A stretch of DNA of 64,000 nt. It comes from Sva-07 sp963728195. GTDB taxonomy: Bacteria; Actinomycetota; Acidimicrobiia; Acidimicrobiales; Ilumatobacteraceae. Positions 48,292-57,150 of this stretch are shown here, piece by piece (position 1 is the stretch's first letter; every line of letters starts with the position of its first letter). The stretch spans positions 248,001 to 312,000 of the forward strand of contig CAVSIX010000007.1 in assembly GCA_963728195.1 (NCBI GenBank), in the 5' to 3' direction. The position numbers were made by a program, and so were the translations under genes. Below the pieces are notes generated by a model. It saw only the letters and a program-made list of their open reading frames with translations, searched no databases and had not been told where the DNA came from.

Positions 48292-49794
48292 TCAGCCGTC
48301 GGCGGTGGTGTCCTCGGTGACCGGTTCGTCGGCGGCGGCCTCGTCGGCGGTGGCCTCGGGGTCGTTGACCACGAGCGCGGTCACCATGCCGAACATCCCG
48401 GTGTCACGCTCGACGTGGGTGAGGATGTGGCAGTGCCAGACCCACACGCCGGGATCGGTCGCCTGGTAGATCACCGAGTACCGCTCGCCCGGAGCGACGT
48501 TGACCGTGTCGGCCCAGTACGGGTAGTCGAGCGGGATGCCGTCCTTGGCGTACACCAGCTGCGGGAACTGGTGCTGGTGCATCGGGTGCGCCGTCAGGCC
48601 CTCGTTGTAGTAGTCGGCGGCCACCCAGTCGCCGGTCTCGAGCACGAGCGGCTCGGTGCCGGGGAAGCTCTTGCCGTTCAGGCTCAGCCCGATCGTGCCG
48701 GCGTCGTTGAGCACCATCGGCATCTCGACGTCGGGCTCGAAGTCCTCGGGGATCGTCACGCCACTGATCGTCTGGCCACGGGGATACGGACGCTCGCCGA
48801 TCCGGAAGGCGGCGAACATCCCGTTGACCACCGAGATCTGTGAGTGCAGGTGAGCGTGGTACATACCGATCGCCGGCTCGTCGGCGACGAACTCGTACGT
48901 GAACGTCTCGCCGGTCTTGATCGGATCCTGGGTGAACGGCGACACGCCGTCCTGGTCGTTCGGCGTGTGGATGCCGTGCCAGTGGATGTCGGTTCCCATC
49001 GGCGTGTTGTTGGTCAACTCGACCTGCACGTTGTCGCCGACGTCGACGATGATCTGCGGACCGGGAACCTGACCGTTGTACGCCCACGCTTCGACGATCT
49101 GGCCCGGGGCGACCTCCCAGTCGATGATCGATGCCTCGAGCGTGAACTTCTTCGTGCCGTCGGGGAGGATCTCGGGTTCGAGGATCTGGTTGCCCTTGCC
49201 CTCGGTCTCGGCGGGGAACTCGAGCATCGAGTTGATCATGATCGCATCCATCTCGTCGGCGTTGAAGTCCGGCGAGTTGTGATCGTGCGAACCGCCGGCG
49301 GCGGCCTCACCGGTCGGCGCCGGCGTGGTGGTGATCTCGAGCTGGGCGTCCATGCCCGATTCCTTGTGACCGGGGACGCTGCAGATCAGCTCGTAGGTGC
49401 CGACGTCGAGCGAACCGAGATCGAGCGTGGCGTTGTCGCCGGCATTCAGCAGCGGCGTCTCGGTCCCCGTCTCGACCAGCACGAGGTTGTGCTGCTGGGT
49501 GCCGGTGTTGTTCACGAGGAGCTGGACCTCGCCCGGTGCGGCCTGCAGGTCGCCTTCGATCTTGAACTCCGACAGCGTCACGCCGACGGTCGTGGGGCCG
49601 GCCGAGGCACCGTCGCCGCCCGCGCCCCCGTCGCTGGTGCCCTCGTCGCGCAGCAGCCCGATCAGACCGATCACCACGACCGTGGCGACCAGTGCGATCA
49701 GCAATCCGGCCATGGCGATGAACACCAGCCCGCCACCGCCCTTGTCGTCGCCATCGGGCGCAGCAGTGGCAGGGGAATCTTCCAGAACGGTCAC
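48292..49794 (-). CDS. Membrane-anchored cupredoxin - multicopper oxidase fusion
   Basis: A 500-residue exported copper protein. One N-terminal transmembrane helix (FIAMAGLLIALVATVVVIGLIG, about residues 24-45) anchors it. A single cupredoxin domain follows (VTLSEFKIEGDLQAAPGEVQLLV ... ELICSVPGHKESGM, with the Cys-x4-His type 1 copper ligands). A two-domain multicopper oxidase completes the protein: DIHWHGIHTP, GMYHAHLHSQI, HPMHQHQFPQL and VWVWHCHILTHVE bind the trinuclear and type 1 sites. This resembles nitrite-reductase-like or laccase-like two-domain oxidases with an extra electron-entry domain. A GTG start at 49794 follows a GGAG box. Confidence 0.9.
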   Translation of the reverse strand: MTVLEDSPATAAPDGDDKGGGGLVFIAMAGLLIALVATVVVIGLIGLLRDEGTSDGGAGGDGASAGPTTVGVTLSEFKIEGDLQAAPGEVQLLVNNTGTQQHNLVLVETGTETPLLNAGDNATLDLGSLDVGTYELICSVPGHKESGMDAQLEITTTPAPTGEAAAGGSHDHNSPDFNADEMDAIMINSMLEFPAETEGKGNQILEPEILPDGTKKFTLEASIIDWEVAPGQIVEAWAYNGQVPGPQIIVDVGDNVQVELTNNTPMGTDIHWHGIHTPNDQDGVSPFTQDPIKTGETFTYEFVADEPAIGMYHAHLHSQISVVNGMFAAFRIGERPYPRGQTISGVTIPEDFEPDVEMPMVLNDAGTIGLSLNGKSFPGTEPLVLETGDWVAADYYNEGLTAHPMHQHQFPQLVYAKDGIPLDYPYWADTVNVAPGERYSVIYQATDPGVWVWHCHILTHVERDTGMFGMVTALVVNDPEATADEAAADEPVTEDTTADG

Positions 49795-49916
49795 GCAAAC
49801 TCCAATCGTCGTGAGAAAGTTGATGCGCAGCCTCGCAGCGCACCGGGCGAGACCCTAGGGACTTTCGGCCCTTTGAGCGGGGATCGGGAACCATCACCCG
49901 ATTACGGTCGACGGCC

Positions 49917-50777
49917 ATGCACATCGGCGTCGAGATCTTCCCCACCGACCAGACGATCGGGGCGATCGAACTGGCCCGCGAAGTCGAGGCCCGAGGATTC
50001 GAGTCGCTCTGGTTCCCGGAGCACTCGCACATTCCCACACGCCGAGCGACACCCTGGGGAGGGCGCGAAGGTGCACCGCCACTGCCGGAGTTCTACTGGC
50101 GGACCTTCGATCCGTTCGTCGCCCTCGGCGCATGCGCAGCGGTGACCACCACCCTGAAGCTGGCGACGGGCATCTGCCTCGTCGCCCAGCGCGATCCGAT
50201 CCACACCGCCAAGGAGGTCGCCAGCGTCGACGCGCTGTCGGGCGGCCGGTTCCTGTTCGGCGTCGGCTACGGGTGGAACAAGGAGGAGATGGCGCAGCAC
50301 GGCACCGAGTACTCGCAGCGCCGGGCGATCCTGCGAGAGAACCTGCTGGCGATGAAGGAACTGTGGACCAACGACGAGGCATCGTTCCGAGGCGACCACG
50401 TGCAGATCGAGCCGAGCTGGTCCTGGCCGAAGCCGGCCCAGCAGCCGCATCCGCCGATCATTCTCGGCGGCGACGCCGGACCGAAGACGGCGGCGGACAT
50501 CGCGGAGTTCTGTGACGGGTGGATGCCGATCGGCGGACGACATGCGATCGACAAGTGGGACGAGGTCCGCACGGCGTGCGAACGGATCGGGCGCGACCCC
50601 GCCACGATCGAAGTCGGCGTCTTCGCAGCGCCGCCGGACGAGGCCAAGCTGAACGACCTCGCTGCACGAGGCGTGCGCCGCGCGGTCTTCGGGTTGCCGC
50701 AGGGCCCGCGCGACGAGGTCCTGAGTGCGCTCGACGAGATGGCGCCGCTCGTCGGGGTGATGCGGCCGGTCGGCTGA
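49917..50777 (+). CDS. LLM-class F420-dependent oxidoreductase
   Basis: A 286-residue luciferase-like protein (MHIGVEIFPTDQTIGAIEL; GFESLWFPEHSHIPT; KLATGICLVAQRDPIHTAKEVASVD; GRFLFGVGYGWNKEEMAQHG), typical of the TIGR03619-type F420 branch. Cofactor F420 is inferred from family. It is divergent from the multicopper oxidase gene with 122 bases between starts. Substrate unknown. It differs clearly from the other LLM protein at 38.3 kb, so it is not a recent duplicate. Confidence 0.9.
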   Translation: MHIGVEIFPTDQTIGAIELAREVEARGFESLWFPEHSHIPTRRATPWGGREGAPPLPEFYWRTFDPFVALGACAAVTTTLKLATGICLVAQRDPIHTAKEVASVDALSGGRFLFGVGYGWNKEEMAQHGTEYSQRRAILRENLLAMKELWTNDEASFRGDHVQIEPSWSWPKPAQQPHPPIILGGDAGPKTAADIAEFCDGWMPIGGRHAIDKWDEVRTACERIGRDPATIEVGVFAAPPDEAKLNDLAARGVRRAVFGLPQGPRDEVLSALDEMAPLVGVMRPVG

Positions 50778-50895
50778 CCGGTCGACGCCGCGGCAGGGGC
50801 GGCCCATCGGTGCTCCGACGGAACGTCCGATTGCGGTCACGAACCGCTGATCCAGCGGAAACATGCCCGTCACGCACGTTGCCGATGATGGAGGC

Positions 50896-51273
50896 ATGCT
50901 GCCAGATCAGTTTCTCGTGATCGCCGTCGACCACCCGAGCTTGCACGGTGTGCTGGGTGACTTCATCGACGAGCTGCGCTCGGAGCGTGGCTGCCGGGGC
51001 CACGGGTCCGCTCGGGGGCGGACGCCCTTTCCCGAGTTGATCGAGCGGCTCGGCGCGGCGCAGATGATGCGGCTCGGCGTGCTGCACGAACGACGCCTGA
51101 TCGCCGTCGCCGCCGTCGCCAACGACGGGGCGGTGGCTCTGGCGGTCGTGCCGGAGTTCCGCCGGCGAGGCATCGCCGACGAGTTGTCGCTCGTGCTCGC
51201 CGAACGGGCAACGGCGATCGGCTATCCCCCGCTGCATCGCTTCACCGTCGCGCATGCCAGATTGGCGGGGTGA
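50896..51273 (+). CDS. GNAT-like acetyltransferase
   Basis: A 125-residue protein with the C-terminal part of the GNAT fold: ALAVVPEFRRRGIADELSLVLAERA is the acetyl-CoA pyrophosphate loop (R-x-x-G-I-A). The N-terminal 60 residues are less typical. An ATG at 50896 preceded by GGAGG is used; an ATG at 50863 is possible. The last four bases overlap the start of the SMP-30-like gene. Substrate unknown. Confidence 0.7.
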   Translation: MLPDQFLVIAVDHPSLHGVLGDFIDELRSERGCRGHGSARGRTPFPELIERLGAAQMMRLGVLHERRLIAVAAVANDGAVALAVVPEFRRRGIADELSLVLAERATAIGYPPLHRFTVAHARLAG

Positions 51274-52139
51274 GCAGCGCCGGCACAGGTGACGACTGGG
51301 ACCTCCTCGTCGACGGGATCGACTTCGGAGAAGGCCCGCGCTGGCACCTCGGACGGTTGTGGTTCAGCGACTTCTACCAAGGGACGATCTCGTCGGTGGG
51401 ACACGACCGTCGGCGGCGCGTCGAGGTGGAGTGGGACGGTCGGCCGTCGGGCCTCGGCTGGTTGCCGGACGGCAGGCTGCTGTTCGTGTCGATGCTCGAC
51501 CGGCGGGTGATGCGTCGCGAACCTGACGGGACCATCGTGGAGCACGCCGACCTCGACGGGATCGCGACGGGCTACTGCAACGACATGGTGGTCGGCCCTC
51601 GGGGAAACGCCTACGTAGGGAACTTCGGGTTCGACTTCGAAGCCGGTGGAACACCGGCACCGGCGACGCTCGCGATCGTGTGGGCCGACGGCACCGTCAC
51701 CGCTGCTGCCGACGGCCTGTCGTTCCCGAACGGGGCCGTGATCAGCGACGATGCGACGACGTTGATCGTCGGCGAATCGATGGCAGCACGCTTCACCGCC
51801 TTCACGATCACCCGCGACCGAGGTCTGACCGACCGCCGCGTCTGGGCAGCGGTGCCTGGCATGGCGCCCGACGGCTGCACGCTCGACGCCGACGGGGCGA
51901 TCTGGTTCGCGGACGCACTCGGCTCGCAGGTGGTCCGCGTCCTCGAGGGCGGCGAGATCACCGATGGACTGCGGACACCCGACAACGTGTACGCCTGCAT
52001 GCTCGGCGGCCCCGACGGCCACACGCTGTTCGCCCTCACGGCCGCCGGTTCGCATCCCGACGTCGTCGCCGGCACTGCGACCGGCGCCCTGTGGCAGACC
52101 CGTGTGGCCGTCCCCCGAACGCCCGACTCGCGCCCCTGA
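51270..52139 (+). CDS. SMP-30/gluconolactonase-like protein
   Basis: A 289-residue six-bladed beta-propeller lactonase. The metal ligands of the family are in FGEGPRWHLGRLWFSDF (Glu), YCNDMVVGPRGNAYVGNFG (Asn) and APDGCTLDADGAIWFADA (Asp). It may hydrolyse a sugar lactone or related ester. The GTG overlaps the GNAT gene stop (GTGA), so both are made together. No signal peptide. Confidence 0.9.
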   Translation: MSSAGTGDDWDLLVDGIDFGEGPRWHLGRLWFSDFYQGTISSVGHDRRRRVEVEWDGRPSGLGWLPDGRLLFVSMLDRRVMRREPDGTIVEHADLDGIATGYCNDMVVGPRGNAYVGNFGFDFEAGGTPAPATLAIVWADGTVTAAADGLSFPNGAVISDDATTLIVGESMAARFTAFTITRDRGLTDRRVWAAVPGMAPDGCTLDADGAIWFADALGSQVVRVLEGGEITDGLRTPDNVYACMLGGPDGHTLFALTAAGSHPDVVAGTATGALWQTRVAVPRTPDSRP

Positions 52140-52206
52140 ACGCCGAAAAATGCCCGGATTGTCGCGCTGAGCGCAACGAGCGGTGCATCTTTCGGACGAG
52201 CATTTG

Positions 52207-52235
52207 GTTGCGTGCGCAACATTCTTGGATACAAT
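52207..52235 (+). promoter_or_regulatory. Promoter and palindromic operator of yceI
   Basis: TTGCGT (52208-52213) and TACAAT (52230-52235) are 16 bases apart and make a recognisable sigma-A promoter. The -10 box ends seven bases before the ATG at 52243, so the message would be leaderless. GTTGCG-TG-CGCAAC (52207-52220) is an inverted repeat covering the -35, a good place for a repressor. Confidence 0.55.
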
Positions 52236-52242
52236 GCTTGCT

Positions 52243-52803
52243 ATGACAACTATTCCGAACACCACCACCCTCCCCCTCGCTTCCGGCACGTGGACCACCG
52301 ATCCCTCGCACACGACGGTCGGCTTCGTCGTCCGCCACCTCGGGCTCTCGAAGGTGCGGGGCCGCTTCGACGGCGCCACGGCCCAGCTGGTCGTCGGCGA
52401 CGATCTCGCCAACAGCTCGGTGAGCGCCGAGATCGAGATGGGCACCGTGAAGACCGGCAACGCCGACCGCGACGCGCACCTGGCCTCGAGCGACTTCTTC
52501 AACGCCGAAGTCAACCCCACGATGACGTTCCGCTCGACGGCGATCACCGGCGAGGGTGAGGAGTACTCGATGACGGGCGACCTGACCATCAATGGGGTCA
52601 CCAAGCAGGTCGAACTCGACGTCGAGTTCTTCGGCACCTCGGTGTTCCCGGGCGATCAGTCGACCCGGGCCGGCTTCAGCGCAACCGGCACGATCTCACG
52701 CAAGGACTTCGGCATCAACTTCAACGCACCGGTCGGCGCCGACAAGGTGATGATCTCCGACAAGGTCTCTCTCGAACTCGACGTCCAGCTGATCGCGCCG
52801 TGA
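52243..52803 (+). CDS. YceI family lipocalin-like protein
   Basis: A 186-residue beta-barrel of the YceI family: ASGTWTTDPSHTTVGFVVRHLGLSKVRGRF at the start, SSDFFNAEVNPTMTFRST in the middle and FGINFNAPVGADKVMISDKVSLELDV at the end. YceI proteins bind isoprenoid or lipid molecules such as polyisoprenoid. No signal peptide is visible, unlike periplasmic YceI, so it is probably cytoplasmic. The ATG at 52243 lies seven bases after TACAAT; an ATG at 52234 overlaps that box. Role: lipid carrier or stress protein, unproven. Confidence 0.9.
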   Translation: MTTIPNTTTLPLASGTWTTDPSHTTVGFVVRHLGLSKVRGRFDGATAQLVVGDDLANSSVSAEIEMGTVKTGNADRDAHLASSDFFNAEVNPTMTFRSTAITGEGEEYSMTGDLTINGVTKQVELDVEFFGTSVFPGDQSTRAGFSATGTISRKDFGINFNAPVGADKVMISDKVSLELDVQLIAP

Positions 52804-52899
52804 CCCTCGGGCTCGGACGTACTGTTCGGGCCCGGACGCCCTGGCGGGCTTCCCCTCACCCACCGAGTTCACTTGGTGCGCCGAGTCCCAGCCCCGGGG

Positions 52900-53427
52900 T
52901 CAGACGACCTTCATGCCGTACATCTCGCCGAGGGGGTCGCTGATCAGTTCGAGGCGTTCGCCGTCGGGGCCCATGAAGTAGATCGAGGTGTCGCCGACGA
53001 GGTGGTACGGCACGTCGGCGTCATCGAGCTTGCCCTTCAGGCGCTCCCAGTTCTCCCTCGACACCGAGATCGCCAGGTGATGGTGACCGCCGAGCACTTC
53101 GGCGTACTCGCCGAGCCCGAGACCGGGAAAGTCGAAGAACGCCAGCGCATTGCCGTTGCCGATGTCGAAGAAGAAGTGCGTCGAGCCGACGTAGTCGCGA
53201 TTCTGGAACAGCTCGGTCAGCGGGAACTCGAGGAGCCCCTGATAGAAGGCGATCGTCCGTTCGACGTCGGAGGAGATCAGCGCTTGATGGTGCACCCCGC
53301 GCGCCGACGACAACGGACGATCCTCGGGGGCGAGCAGGTGTTTCGCTCGCATTCGAGCCCATTCGTCACCGCGGTCGGGATGGTCGCCGTCGTGGGCGGA
53401 TCCGAAGTGGAGCTCATTGCTTGACAT
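52900..53427 (-). CDS. VOC (glyoxalase-like) metalloenzyme
   Basis: A 175-residue protein with the paired beta-alpha-beta-beta-beta modules of the VOC fold. GVHHQALISSDVERTIAFYQGLLEFPL is module one (metal His near residue 41), and HHHLAISVSRENWERLKGKLDDADV and YFMGPDGERLELIS (metal Glu) form the second. Probably a lyase, dioxygenase or resistance-type protein; the reaction is unknown. The ATG at 53427 lies within the 3' end of the upstream membrane protein gene (14-base overlap), suggesting coupled translation. Confidence 0.88.
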   Translation of the reverse strand: MSSNELHFGSAHDGDHPDRGDEWARMRAKHLLAPEDRPLSSARGVHHQALISSDVERTIAFYQGLLEFPLTELFQNRDYVGSTHFFFDIGNGNALAFFDFPGLGLGEYAEVLGGHHHLAISVSRENWERLKGKLDDADVPYHLVGDTSIYFMGPDGERLELISDPLGEMYGMKVV

Positions 53428-54244
53428 CGCAATATTCTGCCACGCGGTTCCCGAACGCAGACACCGAGTTGTCACACCGATCCGCGCGGACACCTGCAAG
53501 CCTCGTCCGACAGCTGACGGCGGCGGCATCCATGGCGCGATGCCCCACCAGCACGGCCGGGCCGATCGTGAGTGCGACGACGACGGTTCCCAGGCCGATC
53601 GGCCCGCCGAGCGCAGCTCCCGCCGCCAGCCACGTCAGTTCGAACGCCATGCGGAGTCGTGGCTCCGGTCGACCCGAGCGATCGGACGCCGCAGTTGCGA
53701 GCAGTTCGCCCGAACCGGCACCGAGGCCCGACACGATCAGCGCGCCGGCTCCCACACCCACGACGAACACGGCCGCGACATGGAGCACCAGCACGACAGC
53801 CAATGAGCCGGGTGGCTGGACACGGTCGAGCGCCGCCAGACCCGCCTGCATGCTCGGTCCCGCGATCAGCGGCGTGACCAGCGTGCCGGGGCCGGGGCGC
53901 CGGCCCATCAACCACGCAGCTGCGATCATCGCAGCGATCACGAGCCAGACCGCCAGGGTCAGCGGAAGCCCCGTGCGCATGCGGACGGCACCGATGAACA
54001 CGTCGAGCGGTCCCGGTCCGAGACCGCTCCACAACATCACCGAGACGCCGGCGCCGATGACCAGCGAACCCCACACCAACAGTCCGATCCGAGCCGAGTT
54101 GCGCAGCAGCCGCGGCGTCGGCCCGGTGGCGAGCACGGCTGCGATGGCACCGGCACGGCTCCATGCGCCGAGGCGCGACCGGGCCGCAGCGGTGTGCGCG
54201 ACCGCGACATCCGGGCTCGACTGGTCGACGACGACGGAACTCAC
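53414..54244 (-). CDS. YczE/YitT-like membrane protein
   Basis: A 276-residue protein with about five transmembrane helices. LVWGSLVIGAGVSVMLWSGLGPGPLDVFIGAV and GLPLTLAVWLVIAAMIAAAWLMGRRPGPGT are the YczE family blocks. Function unknown. The N-terminal 50 residues are hydrophilic. A GTG at 54244 is the most natural start, since longer forms extend into a low-complexity stretch. It overlaps the VOC gene by 14 bases. Confidence 0.8.
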   Translation of the reverse strand: MSSVVVDQSSPDVAVAHTAAARSRLGAWSRAGAIAAVLATGPTPRLLRNSARIGLLVWGSLVIGAGVSVMLWSGLGPGPLDVFIGAVRMRTGLPLTLAVWLVIAAMIAAAWLMGRRPGPGTLVTPLIAGPSMQAGLAALDRVQPPGSLAVVLVLHVAAVFVVGVGAGALIVSGLGAGSGELLATAASDRSGRPEPRLRMAFELTWLAAGAALGGPIGLGTVVVALTIGPAVLVGHRAMDAAAVSCRTRLAGVRADRCDNSVSAFGNRVAEYCDVKQ

Positions 54245-54347
54245 ACCGGAGTATCGGCCGCCCGGCGACGATCTCCACGGCGATCGATCAGGATGCCCGG
54301 TGCCGTCCGACACAGAGTGGCCACAGCGACTCTGCAAGAGTCACCGC

Positions 54348-54644
54348 ATGAGCGCATTCATGATCGTCAACTACGACATCGACGACCCCGAGCTGTACGG
54401 CGAATACCAGGCCGGTGCGATCTCAGCGCTGCGCATCGGCAGTGAGTGCGAGGTGGTCGTCTTCGACGGCGACTCACAGCACGTCGAGGGAGAGCGCACC
54501 GGCCGCCAGACCGTCGTGCTGAAGTTCGAATCGATGGACAAGGCTCGCGAGATCTACGACTCCGGCGACTACCAGGCGATCGTCGGCAAACGCCATGATG
54601 CGAGCTCGAACCACTTCGCCGTACTCGTCAACACGCTCGCTTGA
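54348..54644 (+). CDS. DUF1330 family protein
   Basis: A 98-residue dimeric alpha-beta barrel protein. FMIVNYDIDDPELYGEYQAGAISAL and VLKFESMDKAREIYDSGDYQAI are the DUF1330 signatures. Function unknown. It lies in a 400-base gap between two minus-strand genes and points toward aroQ, with a 16-base space between the two stops. Confidence 0.88.
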   Translation: MSAFMIVNYDIDDPELYGEYQAGAISALRIGSECEVVVFDGDSQHVEGERTGRQTVVLKFESMDKAREIYDSGDYQAIVGKRHDASSNHFAVLVNTLA

Positions 54645-54660
54645 CCCCCGGCGTCGCCGC

Positions 54661-55101
54661 TCAGGGTTCGAGATGACGTAACAGCGCGTCAAGTGCGAGC
54701 AGGTAGCTGTCGGCGCCGAACCCGGCGACCACGCCGACGCACACGCCGGTGACGACCGACGTGTGGCGGAAGTCCTCACGGGCGTGCACGTTCGAGAGGT
54801 GCGTCTCGACCACCGGCACATCGATCGAGGCGATCGCGTCGCGCAACGCGATGCTGTAGTGGGTGAACGCACCGGGATTGAAGATCACGCCGTCCGCGCG
54901 GGTGCGCGCCTCCTGCAGCGCATCGATCAGCGCACCCTCGGCATTGCTCTGCACATCGTCGATCTCGACGTCGCGCTCGGCGGCAGCAGCGCGAACTGCG
55001 GCGACGATGTCGCCGAGCGTCGCCGAGCCGTACACGTCGACCTCGCGAGTGCCGAGCAGGTTGAGGTTCGGGCCGTTGAGCACCAGGATCCGACGGGTCA
55101 T
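54661..55101 (-). CDS. aroQ: 3-dehydroquinate dehydratase, type II
   Basis: A 146-residue type II dehydroquinase of the shikimate pathway. The active site tyrosine loop is ILVLNGPNLNLLGTREVDVYG, and NPGAFTHYSIALRDAIA and VVETHLSNVHAREDFRHTS hold the substrate-binding His, Asn and Glu-x-x-R. Length and motifs are standard. It is not next to other aro genes. Confidence 0.97.
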   Translation of the reverse strand: MTRRILVLNGPNLNLLGTREVDVYGSATLGDIVAAVRAAAAERDVEIDDVQSNAEGALIDALQEARTRADGVIFNPGAFTHYSIALRDAIASIDVPVVETHLSNVHAREDFRHTSVVTGVCVGVVAGFGADSYLLALDALLRHLEP

Positions 55102-55301
55102 GCAGGCAGGTTACGCAGCCGCCCGATCCCCGGCGTGAACCTGATGCACGGCGCTCGCGACCTGACCGCAGCGCAATCGTGCTCGACCTGGATGATCGGC
55201 AAGGTCACCGCAAGTCCTTGAGTTGCGCCGGCCGGCGACCGATGACATCTCGACGCTGTTCCATCGGGAGCAGTACCGAACCGGCGGGAGGCAGCGGCCG
55301 C

Positions 55302-56558
55302 ATGACCTCAGAGGTGTTCCTCGGGCGACAACAGATCGTCGATGCGGAACGCGAGATCTTCGGGTACGAGCTGTTGTACCGCGGTCCCGACGAGATGCCC
55401 GCGTCCGACGACCCGGAGATCGCCACGCGCTGCGTGATGGAACGCGTCTTCCTGCAGTGGGGGATGGAGCACGTGGTCGGCGATCGGTTCGGCCTCATGA
55501 ACGCGACCGCCGAGTCGATCATCAACGGCCTCCACGAAGCGATGCCACCCGAGGGAATGATCATCGAGGTTCGCGAGCCAGCACCCTTTGCGGCCGAGAC
55601 GGTGGATGCACTGCGCCGGGCCCGGATGAACGGATACCACTTCGCGCTCGACAACGTCAGCCGGCTCGGCGACCTCGAATACTCCGAGCTGCTGCCACTT
55701 GCGAGCATCGTCAAGATCGAGCTCACGACGGCGCACCATGCCGAAATCGACCGCCTGATCACCGTTGCCCGCGACCGCTCGCCCGGCGTGCTGGTCGTCG
55801 CCGAGAAGGTCGAGTCGCACGACGACTTCAACCGCTGCGTCGACCACGGATTCGACCTGTTCCAGGGGTACCACCTCTGCGAACCCGAGGTGCTGCGGCG
55901 CCCCGCCCGCCACGTCGGCCGACGAGCCGCCGTGGCGCTCCATGCGGCGTTGCGCGACGACATCGACGTGGCGCAGGTGGAGGCGATCGTGGCGAGCGAC
56001 GCGTCGCTGACGTTCCGGCTCCTCGCAGCGGTGAACGCGAACGCATTCGGTCTCGACCGGCGGGTGACGACACTCGACGAAGCGATCGTGCTGCTCGGCA
56101 TCGGCAAGCTACGCCGGCTCGCCGATCTGCTCGCGACGTCGATCGACGCTGTCGACGACCACGTCGACGACCTGCTCCGTGGCGCCACACGAGCCGACAT
56201 GGTGATGACGCTGCTCGACGGTTCCGACCTGGTTCGCTGTGGCGTCACCGCTGCGGTGTTGTCGGTCGTCGATCGACTGTACGAGGCGTCGCTCGGCGAG
56301 CTCCTCGACGAACTGCCGATGAGCGACGTCGTGGTCGACGCCCTGCTCTACGGCACGGGACCGGTCGGTGAGGCCCTCGATGTGGCGCGTGCGTGCGAAC
56401 GCGGTGACCACACGTCGCTCGATCAGCTCGCTCCCGGTCGCCGAGGCGAACTGCTGGCGCTGTACGAAGAGTCGGCTGCACGTTCGCGTCGCACGTACGA
56501 GTCGGACGGCGGTGTGGCCACCGGCGCCGCGAGGTCGGAGACGCCCGACCTCGCGTGA
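55302..56558 (+). CDS. EAL-HDOD domain signalling protein (YuxH-like)
   Basis: A 418-residue protein. The N-terminal EAL-like domain begins FLGRQQIVDAEREIFGYELLYRG, where the catalytic EAL is replaced by ELLYR; FQGYHLCEPEVL closes the domain. The metal-binding residues needed for c-di-GMP hydrolysis are mostly absent, so it is likely a binding or scaffolding EAL domain. From about residue 210 an HDOD domain follows (SLTFRLLAAVNANAFGLDRRVTTLDEAIVLLGIGKLRRL). Such proteins act in signalling, motility or surface control. The start is the ATG at 55302, which removes a low-complexity N-terminal extension. It starts 12 bases before the DoxX-like gene's upstream partner ends. Confidence 0.87.
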   Translation: MTSEVFLGRQQIVDAEREIFGYELLYRGPDEMPASDDPEIATRCVMERVFLQWGMEHVVGDRFGLMNATAESIINGLHEAMPPEGMIIEVREPAPFAAETVDALRRARMNGYHFALDNVSRLGDLEYSELLPLASIVKIELTTAHHAEIDRLITVARDRSPGVLVVAEKVESHDDFNRCVDHGFDLFQGYHLCEPEVLRRPARHVGRRAAVALHAALRDDIDVAQVEAIVASDASLTFRLLAAVNANAFGLDRRVTTLDEAIVLLGIGKLRRLADLLATSIDAVDDHVDDLLRGATRADMVMTLLDGSDLVRCGVTAAVLSVVDRLYEASLGELLDELPMSDVVVDALLYGTGPVGEALDVARACERGDHTSLDQLAPGRRGELLALYEESAARSRRTYESDGGVATGAARSETPDLA

Positions 56559-56570
56559 CAGGCTTGGGCG

Positions 56571-57080
56571 ATGTCCGACGCCGACGCCATCGACTTCGCA
56601 CTCCTCCTCCTGCGCTGCGGCGCCGGCGCCGTCATGCTCGCCCACGGCATCAACCACATCCGTCCGAACATCGACGGCACCGCAGGATGGTTCGGCTCGA
56701 TGGGCATGAAGCCGCCCAGACTCCACGCCTGGCTGGCGAGCGTCACCGAGATCGGCGGCGGTCTGCTGCTCCTCCTCGGACTGCTGACGCCGTTCGCGGC
56801 AGCCGGCGTCGTCGGCGTGATGTTCGTCGCCTGGGCGATCAACCACCGTGGCAACGGATTCTTCATCTTCCGACCCGGTGAGGGTTGGGAATACGTGATG
56901 ACGCTCGGCATCGTCGGGTTGGCGATCGCCACGATCGGCCCCGGCACCTGGTCGCTCGACGAGGCGTTCGACCTGATCGACGACTTCCGCGGATGGACCG
57001 GCCTGCTGATCGCAGCGCTCGGCGGCCTCGGAGGTGGAGCAGCGCTGCTCGCCGCGTTCTGGCGCCCCGAGAAGTCCTAG
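56571..57080 (+). CDS. DoxX family membrane protein
   Basis: A 169-residue protein with four transmembrane helices. LLLRCGAGAVMLAHGINHI at the start, WLASVTEIGGGLLLLLGLLTPFAAAGVVGVMFVAW and WEYVMTLGIVGLAIATIGPGTWSLDEAF are DoxX family blocks. Such proteins take part in redox or thiosulfate-linked membrane functions; the role here is not known. It starts 12 bases after the EAL-HDOD gene. Confidence 0.9.
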   Translation: MSDADAIDFALLLLRCGAGAVMLAHGINHIRPNIDGTAGWFGSMGMKPPRLHAWLASVTEIGGGLLLLLGLLTPFAAAGVVGVMFVAWAINHRGNGFFIFRPGEGWEYVMTLGIVGLAIATIGPGTWSLDEAFDLIDDFRGWTGLLIAALGGLGGGAALLAAFWRPEKS

Positions 57081-57150
57081 CATTCACTCGGCGTTTGGCA
57101 GATCGCCGCCATGGGCAGGGCTCCCCCACGACCACACGTCCGGAGGGCCG

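Noticed and set aside
52889..52912. Third copy of family C at the VOC gene stop (GGGGTCAGACGACC)
   Set aside because: Only half of the core matches and no right arm exists; likely chance overlap with the stop codon.
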